Shown piece by piece: positions 48,606 through 59,637 of a DNA stretch of 64,000 nt (its first letter is position 1; each line of letters opens with the position of its first letter). Below the pieces are notes generated by a model that was not told the origin of the DNA, searched no databases, and saw only the letters and a list, made by a program, of their open reading frames with translations. The DNA lies in the NCBI GenBank assembly GCA_035772405.1, contig JAYKKM010000026.1, positions 616,679 through 680,678 of the forward strand. Reading direction: 5' to 3'. This stretch comes from Chrysogorgia sp. JL179-B06 (taxonomy: Eukaryota; Cnidaria; Anthozoa; Scleralcyonacea; Chrysogorgiidae). Both the position numbers and the translations under genes were made by a program.

Positions 48606-51600
48606 ATATAATAACAAAGAAATTGAACGTTTAGTAAGTTTGTTTGAAAGTGAAAAAAAAAAAAAAACCTCAAACAAATGAGGATAATATTATTAGTGTT
48701 GAGAAAATTAATGAAAAAGAAAATGAAAAATTTAAAGTGAACGAACAAACTTTTTCAATTTCTATTGCTCGTAAATCGGGTGTTAATTTTATAGCTTTTA
48801 TACAATCGTTGACGTTACTTTTTACTTATTTGATTAATTATGCACGTACAAGTGTAAAAAATAATGATGACTATGTGCGATTTATCTTTAGTCATGCCCC
48901 TAAGGGTTTTTTCTCTACAGCTGTAATGAAATTAAGTGATGTTAATGTAAAATATTTTTTAAATATTTTTGAAAAACATATGCAAAGTAATCAAGAAATG
49001 ATAGCGAACGGGTGGAAATGTACTGTAGTTATTCAAACTTTTCCATCGGGATTATCAGCTAATAATTTATCAAGTAACAAAAAAAAAATCCTTTAATTAG
49101 AAGAAAAAAAATTTACAATAGATTAAATAAAGCAAATGAAAATGATAGTGGTGGGGGTAAAGTAAATAAATCTAACAAAATATGATCGTAAATTTCGCAC
49201 TGGAGTTTTTTATATTATCAGTACTAAGTTAACGCAAGCAATTAAAAATTGTTGTTTTGCATTATCTATTTTAGTAGGTCTATCGTTTTTGTATAAAGAT
49301 CATAGGTATGAGTCAATGACTAAACAACCTAGTAAAAGTATTGATGAATTATTTAGTATTGAAGAAATACGTGATGTGTATAAAAAATCGGGTATACCCG
49401 AGGGTGATGAAGTTAAAGTTAAACAATTTTCGATTGTGTACGAAAAATTTCTTAATGCCCAAGGTGTTGATTTGGTGGTGTATTCAGATCTCGATTTAGA
49501 TAATATCATTTATGATTCACGTACAGATTCTGAAGGAAATCTTATTAAATTAACTAATAATATAGTATGTTTATGGTTAAATAATAAACATTATGTTGTT
49601 TTAAATATGAAGGATTTTCTAAAATACAACCCAATAAATTTTGTATTAAATGTATGAGTTATTTTTCATATGGGGAATTTATTGATTCACACGTGTGTCG
49701 AACTAATTTAACCTGTCAAAAATGTTATAAAAATAATTTATGCCCCAAAGATACAACAAAGATTCAATGTTCAAATTGTAATATATTGTTTTATAATCAA
49801 ACATGTTATTTAAATCATTTAACCCATAAAATTTTTAAACCTGCTCAACAAAATTATTCACGTTTAACTCCTTGTCAATATATGTTTTTTTGTGAATCAT
49901 GTTATAAAATATGTTCTAGATTTTCTTTTATTCAACGTTATAAAAGTGTAAAACATGATTGTTCTAAAAGATTTTGTTATCATTGTAATAGTTATCAGAA
50001 ACAACCGCATTATTGTTTTATGAAAACAATATCTATTCCAAAAAATAAAAAACAACCACCTACATTATTATTTTTCGATTTTGAAACAAAAGTAGATGAC
50101 AATAAAATGTTAGTTCCTTTTTATTGTATAGTACAAAAAGTATGCATGCAGTGTCAAGATATCCCTTTTAAAAAACAACAAATTCCGTTAATAACACAAT
50201 CGTGTTTTATTGATGAAAATATTGAAGCTGTTAGTTGTTGCGGATATAGACAATTTCTTTTTGATAATAATAATAGCCCTGTTGTTGAAGATTTATGTAG
50301 TTTTATATTGGAACAAGAAGATTCTGTTTGGATTGCCCATAATGGCGCGAGATTTGATACAATTTTTATTTTTAAATATTTATTAGAAAAATTAAAAATT
50401 ATTCCAAAAACTATTATGAATGGTACTAAAATAATGAGTTTAGAAATATGCGAAAAGAATATTCTATTTTTAGATAGTTATTTTTTTTAACGATGGCCTT
50501 ATCAGCTATTCCTAAATGTATGGGTCTTCTCGAAGATGAAAAAGGCTTTCACCCCTATAAATTTACTGATTTAAAGTATAGAGGGGACATGATTGATAGG
50601 AATATTTTGATATAGATAATATGAGGGATAAAGATAAATTTGAAAAATGGTATAATGCAAAAGAAAAAACTATATATATTTTTCGCGATGAAATATATTA
50701 TTATTGTTGTGAGGATGTGAATATTTTAAGAAAAGGGTGTGTAAAATTTTCATCCATGATAAATTCGATTGCTTGTGTAGCACCTTTTTATGAAAAAAAT
50801 TGTATGACTATTGCAAGTTTAGCATTAAAAATATTTCGACAAAACTTTTTAAAAGAAAAATGTGTGGGTATAATTCCTGCAGGAGGTTATCGCTGCAATG
50901 TAAATCAAAGTTTAATTGCGATTTGTTGGTTGTATGAAATTAATAAATATTTATCAGGACGATTAGAATATAAAGGTTCTGCTCAAGGAGAAAAAAAAAT
51001 ATTAGGACGGTTTGTTGACGGATTTTATGATAATACAGTTTATCAATTTCATGGATGTTTTTTTCACGGATGTTCTCGTTGTTTTGAAAAATATGAAATG
51101 AATACTTTAGTGAATGAAAAATTTGGAACATTATACTCGAAAACTCAACGTTTTACAAATGAATTGTTAAATGCAGGATATAAAGTTGTTGAAAAATGGG
51201 AATGTGATTTTTTAAATGAAAAAAAATATAGTTGTAGTGATATTATTGAATTGAAACAAAAAATTTTGGACATCCTAAAATTTTCGTTAATGAAGAGTGT
51301 GAGAATATAAATATAAAAGATATTTTCGGTTTGATTAAATGTCGTATATCACCCCCGCAAAATCTTTTTTTTGGTGTTTTACCCGTTAGAGTAGCTGGAA
51401 AATTATTATTTCCTTTATGTAATCAATGTGCTATCGATAAATGTGATAAATGTATACATAATGAAAACGATCGCTGTTTACAGGGGACATGGTGTAGTGT
51501 TGAAATTAATAAAGCTGTTGATAAGGGATATAAAATAATTCAAATCTATGAAATATATCATTATGATCGGCAAGAAAAAATCTTTGTTGCTTATGTAAAC

Positions 51601-52502
51601 GATTTTTTAAAACTAAAACAAGAGGCGTCGGGTTTACCTACTGAATGTTTTAATAGTGATGGTAGTAAAAATAAAATTAAAATCAAACAGTATTGTCAAG
51701 ATTATTTGAATCATGAACATATTAGTTTAGATAAAGACAAAATAGAAAAAAATCCCGGTTTAAGAACTATAGCGAAAGCATTATTAAATTCCTTGTGGGG
51801 TAAATTTGCACAAAATGAAAATAACATGCAAGTTGCTTTTTTAAATGATTATGAGGAATTATTAGTTTTAGCTAACGATAGGAGTAAAAAATTAACGACT
51901 TTAGATTTTATTAATGATACTCTTTTACGTTGTACGTATGAAAATGTAGATAAAGCTACAGTAGCTTTAAAAACGGGTAATATTGTTATCGCATGTTTTG
52001 TTACAGCTTATGCTCGGTTACAGTTATATGATGTAATTGAAAAATTAGGAAAACATGTTTTATATTTTGATACCGATTCGATTATTTATGTGAGTGATGA
52101 AAATACTTGTTCGATTAAAACCGGTAATTATTTAGGAGAATTAACCAATGAATTAAAAGAAAATGAATGGATTACTCGATTTTGTTCAACAGGTCCTGAA
52201 TGTTATTCTTATATTACGAATTTAAACGAAGAAGTAGTGCATGTAAAAGGATTTTCTTTAAAAAAAAAAAAGGGAAAGATATCTTAAATTTTAAAACATT
52301 AAATAAATGTGTTGTAGATAAAGATCAAATCATTACAATTAGATATGAAAATAAAATATGTAAAGATAAATTAAATAATATTTTTATTAATACTGAAATT
52401 AAAAAATTTTCATTTACTTTTAATAAACGTATTGTTAAAGATAATTTTACTACAATCCCTTACGGATATTTAGAAGAAGAAGAAGAAGAAATGGACACAT
52501 AG
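48581..52502 (+). pseudogene. polB: family B DNA polymerase, multiply frameshifted with loss of motif A
   Basis: Pieces in order: ATG at 48581 with shift at an A15 run near 48655; N-terminal domain (FSHAPKGFFSTAVMKLSD, MQSNQEM) to an A10 run near 49085; a middle part (KFRTGVFYI to 49657); zinc-binding Cys pairs and exo I (LLFFDFETK) and exo II (IAHNGARFD) in 49654-50490; shift at a T8 run; exo III (YYCCEDVNILRKG) in 50621-51310; then motif B (ALLNSLWGKFAQ) and motif C (LYFDTDSIIY) in 51268-52287; shift at an A12 run; C-terminus to 52502. At about 51262-51268 the expected motif A segment (D-x-x-SLYP) is absent: the sequence passes directly to GHPKIFVNEECEN in frame with the downstream part. 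About 1250 codons originally. It cannot be an active polymerase. Confidence 0.9.
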
Positions 52503-52513
52503 ACTCGTTTTTT

Positions 52514-53041
52514 TTAACATTTTTTTTTAACCAATGTTTGAGTTTTCTCAAAAAATAAAAATTCCTCCCCAAACGTATCCACATAGTCCCACACTTTGTA
52601 TTCGTCCTCGTGTTCATCTTCGCTCTCACTAAATCCATAATTGTCTATAATTTTGTAAATACTCTCATTGTTATTATTGGGAGAGTTAAATACCCCCTCC
52701 CATAACTTCTCTTCCTCGTCTTGAGGATCGTCTTTCATTTCGTTGTCATCATTATCATCACGGTCTTTGTCATTAGCGTCTTCATCATTATCATCATCAT
52801 CATCCGTGTCTTCATCATCATCCGTGTCTTCATCATCATCCGTGTCTTCATCATCATCATCACTGGCTTCTTTATCACAGTCACTGTCATCACTGTCTTC
52901 ATGGTCTTCAGGGTCTTCTTCCTCCACCATGGCCACGTCTTCAACGTGGTCGTTTATGGGGTGGAAAAATCGTGTGTCGAACTCATCGAAGTCCCACACG
53001 ATTTCTCCCCCATCTTCCTTTTTCCACACGATTTGTTCCAT
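52514..53041 (-). CDS. highly acidic protein
   Basis: 175 aa, intact, with a long Asp/Glu tract made of repeated EDTDDDEDTDDDEDTDDD units. Such tracts occur in histone chaperones, DNA mimics and transactivators. The C-terminus (EYKVWDYVDTFGEEFLFFEK) is hydrophobic-aromatic. A minus-strand TATA box (TTATATAAAC) lies near 53125-53134. No family assigned. Confidence 0.5.
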   Translation of the reverse strand: MEQIVWKKEDGGEIVWDFDEFDTRFFHPINDHVEDVAMVEEEDPEDHEDSDDSDCDKEASDDDDEDTDDDEDTDDDEDTDDDDDNDEDANDKDRDDNDDNEMKDDPQDEEEKLWEGVFNSPNNNNESIYKIIDNYGFSESEDEHEDEYKVWDYVDTFGEEFLFFEKTQTLVKKKC

Positions 53042-53540
53042 GGTTTTTCTCTTTTGGGTTCTTCTTCTTCTTACTCACTTGACTACCTTTGATCGTTTTA
53101 GTTTTTACTGTATCGCGCTAGCGTTTATATAATCGCGCTCTGTTTATGCGTTACTATAGTGACGGGTAGTCAAGGTCGCTTGAGGGAGGGGTTATGCTGT
53201 TCAAAGAATTTCAGATATGTTCTAGCAAAAGTCCAAATTCATATCATGACCTTATAGGGTAATGTATAGTCACGGTCATTATATGTTTAAAAATATGCAC
53301 CACGCAAATATGTCAAGATCATTCGAGGGGGGTGGGGTATGATGTTCTAGCAAAAGTCCAAATTCATATCATGACCTTATATGGTTATGTATAGTCAAGG
53401 TCATTATATACCTAAAAATATACACCACGTAAATATAAAAGTCCAATGACTAGGGAAAGGGAAATCTATCAAAGTCCAAAATAAACTTTAAATTCTTATA
53501 AAAATATCTATATATTTCCTTTTGATTTTAGACGTGTAAA
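53042..53540. promoter_or_regulatory. divergent promoter with 125-bp direct repeats and TCAAGGTCA sites
   Basis: Two diverged copies, 53219-53341 and 53344-53430, share GTTCTAGCAAAAGTCCAAAT and CATATCATGACCTTATA. Half-site words TCAAGGTC[AG] or close variants occur at 53170, 53270, 53313 and 53395, and TGACCTT at 53247 and 53372. TATA-like words serve the acidic gene (about 53130, -) and the ATPase (about 53505, +). Confidence 0.55.
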
Positions 53541-54219
53541 ATGAATGCTGTTTCACTACCATTTCATCATCCGTTTATGTTAACAATGTGCGGTCCTAGT
53601 CAATGTGGAAAAACATTTTGGATTTTACAATTACTAAATTATATTGAGGCAATGATAACACCAACAATTACGAAAATTGTTTATCTTTATTCCATATATC
53701 AACCCTTATACGATAAAATGCATACGGTTTTGGAAGAGAAAAAAATGAATTTCGAATTTATTGACTGTAAGAAGGGTATACCCGATATTACTGATATACA
53801 AAACAAATACAACTGATAATACATTAATTATTTTAGATGATCTTATGTTAGTAGGTACATCGTCAAAAGAAAATCTCGATAAAATTGATAATATTGCAAC
53901 TCAAGATGTTCATCATCGTAATGTAAGCGTAATTTTTGCATGTCAAAACTTATCTTACGGTAATGGAAAGTTGCGAAATTTACGTATCAACAGTCATTAT
54001 TATATCATGTTTAAAAATTTAAGTGATTGTAGAAATATGTATACAATATGTGTTAATAAGAAAATAAATAGAAGTCAATTTGATAAAATATTAGCTGATA
54101 TTTATAAACATCCCTATGGATATTTATTATTCGATAATTGTAATAAAGGATATGATAATTGTAGAATAAGAACAAATATATTTCCTAATGAAAAAACCCT
54201 TGTATATGATTTGTGTTAA
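53541..54219 (+). pseudogene. FtsK/HerA-type packaging ATPase, one frameshift
   Basis: ATG at 53541. Walker A is CGPSQCGKTFW (residues about 18-25); after a one-base shift near 53812 the frame continues with Walker B NTLIILDDLML and a sensor-like VSVIFACQNLSYGNGKLR. About 225 codons, the normal Polinton length. It packages DNA into the procapsid in related viruses. Unlike the element 1 copy it is full-length. The shift is not in a long homopolymer. Confidence 0.85.
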
Positions 54220-54407
54220 AAAATAATAAATTTGTACAATAATTTTCACCAATTTATAAATAAAGAATACCCTTTTTTTATTTTGTTGTTATCTTATTTG
54301 CTATATAAGTAAAAAATAATAAAGGGGAAAAACAAACAAAGATCCTAGTGAAACGTATAATAAGCGGTAAAAGAAGAAGAAAAAGGAAAAATGTTAGAGG
54401 GGGTGGT

Positions 54408-54545
54408 ATGGGGAAGCGTAAAAGGAACCAAAAAGGAGGGTTTCTACCTGCATTAGCTTTAGCACCTCTAGCACTGTCACTATTGAGTTCAATATTTGAA
54501 ATAAAACAGACAATTGTGAATTGTATTGTAAATATGTTTTATTAA
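54408..54545 (+). CDS. basic/hydrophobic pX-like protein
   Basis: 45 aa from the ATG at 54408; the same frame is open upstream to a GTG at 54348 with more basic residues (RIISGKRRRKRKNVRGGG), so an upstream start or lost exon is possible. It has MGKRKRNQKGG followed by a hydrophobic helix (FLPALALAPLALSLLSSIF). The GG before the hydrophobic part suits an adenain-type cleavage site. The 3' end overlaps the protease gene by 4 nt. Confidence 0.45.
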   Translation: MGKRKRNQKGGFLPALALAPLALSLLSSIFEIKQTIVNCIVNMFY

Positions 54546-55147
54546 AATTTTGATTTATTAAAAGAACAACAACTTTGATTATTAGCTTTCTGTGTTTCTA
54601 TTTTATTTTTACATTTTTTTTTATAAATATTAACTATTACATTTCCTAGTATAATTATTTTACGAGCTAATTTAATATCATTAAGTAATTTATTTTTATT
54701 TTTGCTTTTAAATAACAAATATTTTTGTGTTTGTTGTGTTTCGTTTTTACATTTATTATGTAAATAATAAAGACTCCAATTTCCACATACTACCGTTGCT
54801 CGGGATTGAAGGGGTATTTTTTGATCATACACAAATGTCAAATTATTTCTTTTAGCATAAGACAACCAATACGTTCGTTTGTAAAAACTAACTTTTTGTG
54901 CAAAACTATCAAAAAAATACATATGTTTGTTTTTATCAACCCAAATAGCTACCCAATGCTGTCCCTTATCTTTTGATTCGTCTGTATTCCAAATCCAACA
55001 TGAAGGAAATTTAATTTGTTCAGGAAATACATCTGCAGGATATGTACCCAAAAAATATTTGTTTAAAAAAGTATTAGTATTCGCTATTTTATTAATATCG
55101 TCAGTATATAAAAATTTATTTAAAAAACATAAAACAGGAATCATCAT
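54542..55147 (-). CDS. adenain-like maturation cysteine protease
   Basis: 201 aa, intact. The catalytic His lies in KGQHWVAIWVDK, the acid follows in MYFFDSFAQ, and the Cys in VVCGNWSLYYLHNK; a CWIWNTDES strand precedes them. This order (His, Asp/Glu, Cys) is that of adenovirus-type proteases found in Polintons. They cut capsid and core precursors at GG/GX sites, which several small proteins of this element contain. The C-terminal 60 residues are Lys-rich and extra to the fold. Confidence 0.85.
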   Translation of the reverse strand: MMIPVLCFLNKFLYTDDINKIANTNTFLNKYFLGTYPADVFPEQIKFPSCWIWNTDESKDKGQHWVAIWVDKNKHMYFFDSFAQKVSFYKRTYWLSYAKRNNLTFVYDQKIPLQSRATVVCGNWSLYYLHNKCKNETQQTQKYLLFKSKNKNKLLNDIKLARKIIILGNVIVNIYKKKCKNKIETQKANNQSCCSFNKSKF

Positions 55148-55844
55148 TTTCTTCTTTTATCTCTATTGGTTAAAAAAGTATCGAACTCCGATTTAGAAAG
55201 TGGCGATCTAAAACTAGGTGATTGTGGTTGTTGAGTAATCGGAAAAGATAATGCGTCGTAATCGCGGTCATCATCGCTTCCATTTGTTTTATATTGTTGT
55301 CGAAGTTTTTGGTTTCTAATATAAGCAACAGGCATTTTCATTTTTTTGAATTCTTTTAAAACTTTAGAATGTTGTTTAGCTGTCAAATTATAATTTTGAA
55401 TTTTCGATACGTTGTGTGTTAAATCATACATCATATCATCGTAATTAACTTCATAGTTATTTAATTTTATTATATTCCCTATTGTTTTAATATTTTTTTT
55501 CTTTAAGAATTCTTTAATACGATCTTCACTTATGTTACCATATGTAGTTTTCCCCGCTGTCGCTTCTTCCGGTGGTTCTTGTTGTTGATCATTAGTAGAT
55601 GCTTCAGCTTTTCTTTTTTATTTTTTATTTTCTTTTTAAAAAAGACTATATTTTCTTCAGTTTGATTATTATTCTTATTTTTTAATTCTTGCTCCATTTT
55701 ATCTTTACTTTCTAAAAATTGATATTCGTCTTTGTTTTTAATTCCTTGTAATAAATTTTTATTAACATGTTCTTTTTTTATTAATTCTAAGATTTCATTT
55801 AATTTATTAGGATCAACTAATTGTACTTTATTAATTCCACTCAT
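55144..55844 (-). pseudogene. Polinton late protein of unknown function, one frameshift
   Basis: ATG at 55844 (MSGINKVQLVDPNKLNEILE), highly Lys/Glu-rich. The frame shifts near 55615-55625 at T/A runs, then continues (KTTYGNISEDRIKEFLKKK) to the stop at 55144. About 233 codons. It lies directly upstream of the protease and overlaps its start by 4 nt. The pattern TYG-x-ISEDRI is one I associate with Polinton late genes; function unknown. Confidence 0.5.
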
Positions 55845-56086
55845 TTTTTCTTCGTTTCTTTTATTATTAGTTTGTAGGCTTTTTCAAACACATGAATCAA
55901 ACGATGATCTTCACTTAATATAACTTTTAAATCTTTTTTTTTTATTTTATTGCGTACAAAACGTTTAAGAATTGTTTTATTATCGTTTGAAATGGATACT
56001 AATATTTTATTATCTAAAATATTTTTTGATAAATCTTGAAGTTTTCTAATCAAATCATCATTAATTAATTTTTGTTTTGTAGCCAT
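55841..56086 (-). CDS. small basic protein
   Basis: 81 aa, intact (MATKQKLINDDLIRKLQDLS), Lys-rich helical. Its stop overlaps the next ATG as ATGA, a tight coupling repeated in this operon-like run. Function unknown. Confidence 0.5.
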   Translation of the reverse strand: MATKQKLINDDLIRKLQDLSKNILDNKILVSISNDNKTILKRFVRNKIKKKDLKVILSEDHRLIHVFEKAYKLIIKETKKK

Positions 56087-56106
56087 ATTTGCTTTAATAT
56101 ATTTTT

Positions 56107-56263
56107 TTAAACATGGTAAGAAATCTCTTTAATTTTATTTTCTTTTTCTTTTTTAATTTTATTTAAAAGCAACAACGAATTTAAAATTTTGGTTGTCGTT
56201 TCCTCATCATCATCATCTTCAGAAGAAGTCAAATAATTATCACTATCACTATCATTATCTTCT

Positions 56264-56298
<35 letters not shown>

Positions 56299-56412
56299 TT
56301 CTCCGAAGTCTTTTTCTTTTTCTTTTTCATCTTCTTCTGCTTCTTTTTTTTTTTTTAATTCTTCTTTTTCTTCTTCATCCACAACATATTTTCTTTTATT
56401 ATTTTTCTCCAT
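56107..56412 (-). CDS. acidic low-complexity protein
   Basis: 101 aa with a run of fourteen Glu and an SSEDDDDEETTTKIL segment. The second strongly acidic protein of the element. Possible histone- or DNA-mimic, but composition alone is weak evidence. Confidence 0.4.
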
Positions 56413-56484
56413 TTTTATCCAAACTTTGATATTATAGGATATATAAATATATGTTCACGCTTTAAAGGAATTTGATTAATTATT

Positions 56485-57655
56485 TCATTTTTCTTTTCTT
56501 TTATGATGTATGGTTTTTTTTCGATAATTTTTTTTAAGTGTAAACGGCATATGTTTATATTTTCGATTCAAAACATTCTGTAGGTTTGAATAAGCTTCTT
56601 CAGGAGATGTAATTGTCATAACAGTGTTATTATTTACCGTAACAGTAATATTCGAGTAGTCGGGCCATGTAAAGTTAAAAATATTATGTGCATATGATCC
56701 ATTCCAATTAGCAAGGGGTATAAAAACTATAAATAATCTTGTAGGACACGAACCATTAAAAGCATCGACAACTTGATGCGATCTTCGACCTGCTAATATA
56801 TTTTCACTAATACAGCGATAATTACTAGTATAATATTTAGCTTCCATATGTTTATCAACAAATCCAGTATTTAACGCTGCACGTAGTTGTTCATTGGGTT
56901 TAAAAACAGGTATTTTAATCTTTAGATCCTCTAAAGATAGTTCTGTATTTTCTAAACTTAAGTCAGCATCATCTGCACCCGATAATAAAATAGTTTTTAA
57001 TACGCGGGTTAAACGTAATTCTATTTTAAATGCTGAAGGAATAATAATTTCCCCACCACCATCACTAAATAATGAGGTATCAATTGTATCAATTACAGTT
57101 TTGACATCATTTTTCAACACTCTTGCATACCCCCCAGTATTCTCAACGCCTGCTCCATCGTCAAACCCCGCTATACTATCCATATGACCCGCTGTATCAA
57201 GATGAGAATAATTAATATCTTTACATCCATCGCGTTTCGGATCATATTCACGCGATAAATATTTAATAATTGAAACCATATGAGCCATATTTCCCGAAGT
57301 AGTAATTAAAGTATCGTTTATTTTTAATTCTTTTGTTTTCCACATTGTTCGAAGAGGTAACGGTAAAATTGATTTCCCCCCAGCAGCAACTGTACCCGCA
57401 ATAGCCCCTGTTTGTTTTATGTACTAATAACATTTTAGCAAAAATTTGGGCTTCGCTTGTTTTTAAGACCCCGACAGCGTTTCCGTGTCTTGTAAACGTA
57501 ACCACATTTGCAGTCGCATCTTTAGGTGTTGGTACAATCTCACATTCAGAAAATTCAATAAATGTAGTATTGTAGGGTTTAGAAGTAAATAATTGTAAAG
57601 GTGCAGAAAATAATACATCATGTTGGTCAACCTCTTCCACAGTTTTTGAATTCAT
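56485..57655 (-). pseudogene. major capsid protein (double jelly-roll), one frameshift
   Basis: ATG at 57655 (MNSKTVEEVDQHDVLFSAPL). One base shift near 57410-57420, then an open frame to 56485. Diagnostic later parts are AFKIELRLTRVL, ENILAGRRSHQVVDAFNG, TRLFIVFIPLANWNGSYAHN and IFNFTWPDYSN, as in Polinton major capsid proteins of the common insect/cnidarian type. About 390 codons. It differs strongly from the MCP of element 1. Forms the capsid shell in related viruses. Confidence 0.8.
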
Positions 57656-57661
57656 TTTTTT

Positions 57662-57831
57662 TTAAATGTTAATCTTTAATATCTTTCCGACTGTACCTAA
57701 TATCTGGGGTAAAAACATTCCTAATGCCATTCCTGCACCAAAAGCACCACCCTTTTGTATTTTTTTTCTTTTACCGTGTAATCTAGACTTTCTTTTCTTT
57801 TTTTTTTTATTATACTATTTCTTCGCCTCAT
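57662..57831 (-). pseudogene. small pX/pVI-like basic protein, one frameshift
   Basis: ATG at 57831 (MRRRNSIIKKK), shift at a T/A run near 57801-57811, then KRKSRLHGKRKKIQKGGAF with GG, followed by a hydrophobic tail (GMALGMFLPQILGTVGKILK). About 56 codons. The GG-hydrophobic layout matches precursors cut by adenain-type proteases. The overlapping plus-strand frame is a shadow. Confidence 0.5.
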
Positions 57832-57953
57832 TTTTATTTAAAAAATAACCAATACGACAAGTTTTTTTAAGAAAAATAATACATTTATTTTACTTTTAAC
57901 TTAATTTATAGTTTTACAGTATTTTTTCTTTTTTAAAACAAAAAAAACAACAA

Positions 57954-58218
57954 TTATTTTCTATTTTGTAAAATTGAACGTAATACATCTGGATCAATTT
58001 TTCTTTTTTTTGCACCTTTATTTGGTACTATTTTGTTTTGATAATCAGGGTTTAAAGTATGCGGTAGACCAATATTAGAAGTTAATAAAATAGCATCTTG
58101 AGTAGGTCTTTTTGTTTTTTTCACGTTTTACATAAAAATAATTAGAAGAATAATTTTTTCCTTTACATTTTCCAGTAAGTAATTTAAAATAATCGTCAGA
58201 TGTTAAATTGTTATTCAT
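57954..58218 (-). pseudogene. small Polinton protein, one frameshift
   Basis: ATG at 58218 (MNNNLTSDDYFKLLTGKCKG), shift near 58116-58124 at a T7 run, then RPTQDAILLTSNIGLPHTLN and a basic end (GAKKRKIDPDVLRSILQNRK). About 88 codons. I recognise the pattern from other Polinton elements but know no function. Confidence 0.5.
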
Positions 58219-58745
58219 TATTTTTCTTCAAATAATTTTATATTAATTATTATATTTTCTGCAATCAAAACGACGTCGTCGTCCCTACCATATGAAAGAT
58301 GAAATTGAATGTATTCTTGAGCTTCTGCGATGTTTCTTTTAAGCAAAACATTAGGAAATATTTCTCTTTCCATTTTTAAATGGTGTAATATTTGTTTATT
58401 CTCGTCTATATCATATTTAAATAAAATTCTTTTTTCAAACAATAACATTTGTTGTCCATCAAATTGTTTATCTTTTAATTTTGTGTTTTTTAACGTTAGT
58501 ACACTACCATCTTTTCTTTTACGAGTTATTGGATTTTGATTTATTACAGGATCGATTGTAAAATTAATTTTTTTGAAATAATAAATGTGAAAAGATTTAT
58601 TAATTCCTGCGTGCTCAACACTGTCTAAAATCCAATAAATTTGTTTTTCATTTTTACTTTCAGCATATGTGTTAAAGGGATAACTAAAATCATAGTTTTC
58701 AACCTGTAGAACGTTCCTTACAGTTTTAAGATGAATTTTAAGCAT
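58218..58745 (-). CDS. unknown protein
   Basis: 175 aa, intact (MLKIHLKTVRNVLQVENYDF). Its ATG overlaps the end of the penton-like gene and its stop abuts the next gene start, so it is part of one tightly packed minus-strand run. Beta-rich in appearance. Function unknown. Confidence 0.45.
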   Translation of the reverse strand: MLKIHLKTVRNVLQVENYDFSYPFNTYAESKNEKQIYWILDSVEHAGINKSFHIYYFKKINFTIDPVINQNPITRKRKDGSVLTLKNTKLKDKQFDGQQMLLFEKRILFKYDIDENKQILHHLKMEREIFPNVLLKRNIAEAQEYIQFHLSYGRDDDVVLIAENIIINIKLFEEK

Positions 58746-59634
58746 AATGAATTAAACAATCTAACGAAACAGTTCCAGAATCAAAAGGAATCAAATTATC
58801 TGCACTGTCTTTAATTGTAATATTTAATTCGTTAATAACACTCTTTTTAAATTTTTTTTTATATATTTGAAGGTGTGAAACAAACTAATTCACCATTTCC
58901 TTTTCCTTGACCCGACCACTGAATAGGAAACTGTTGTTAACAATTCAGAATATGAATCACCAACTAATGTTGCTTCTAATTCATCACAATATATAAATAT
59001 TTTATTTAAACCATCTGATACATCGGGTAAATAATCGGCTTCTTTTTTCAATAAAATTTTCTTTTTCATTATTTAATTTGATTAATGAATTTTTTAAAAC
59101 CCAACATAAACGATAAAGTATCACTCATATTTAATTCAAAATTTATTTTTTCAACTTTTTCAGATAGATGCAATTTAGAACCTATACCCCCATCATGAGC
59201 ATTTTTACTATTATATTGTATAAGCCAATATTCTATTCCAAAATTAACATTTAAATATACTTTTCCATTCTTTTCTAAACTCAAATCGACATCATATTCT
59301 TTTAAAATATTATTCATATAATCAAGTAAACGGTTTTAAATCATAAATTCCTGTAGGAATATTATATTTCACACTCGTAAGAATAATCTGTTCGTTGTAC
59401 TTTTTAACACCCAATTTATTCTTCATAAATTTCTGAAAATCGTATGTAAAAGTGAAATAACATGTTTTTTCATCATCTTTTTTTGTAGTCAATGGGTAAC
59501 AAATTTTTTGTACATCTATATATGCATCTTTATTTAGAGCGTCAATAGGTTGAACAAGATGCATTTGTAAATTTATTTGTTAAATTAGAAATTCCAGTTT
59601 TTGATATTGTATTACTTGCGATGTATAAACTCAT
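58738..59634 (-). pseudogene. penton-like minor capsid protein, three or more frameshifts
   Basis: ATG at 59634 (MSLYIASNTISKTGISNLTN). Pieces follow in different frames: 59564-59322 (HLVQPIDALNKDAYIDVQKI), 59317-59069 (LSFMLGFKKFI), about 59050-58925 (KIFIYCDELEATLVGD) and the C-terminus (ITIKDSADNLIPFDSGTVSL) ending at 58738. The block IYCDELE...VGD and the terminal IPFDSG are the family signature as I remember it. About 295 codons. Vertex protein of the capsid in related viruses. Confidence 0.65.
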
Positions 59635-59637
59635 TTT

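Noticed and set aside
52721..53132. Plus-strand serine-rich and isoleucine/valine-rich frames
   Set aside because: They are complements of the aspartate repeat codons of the acidic gene.
57666..57848. Plus-strand 60-codon frame with poly-Phe
   Set aside because: Shadow of the minus-strand pX-like gene with a frameshift.
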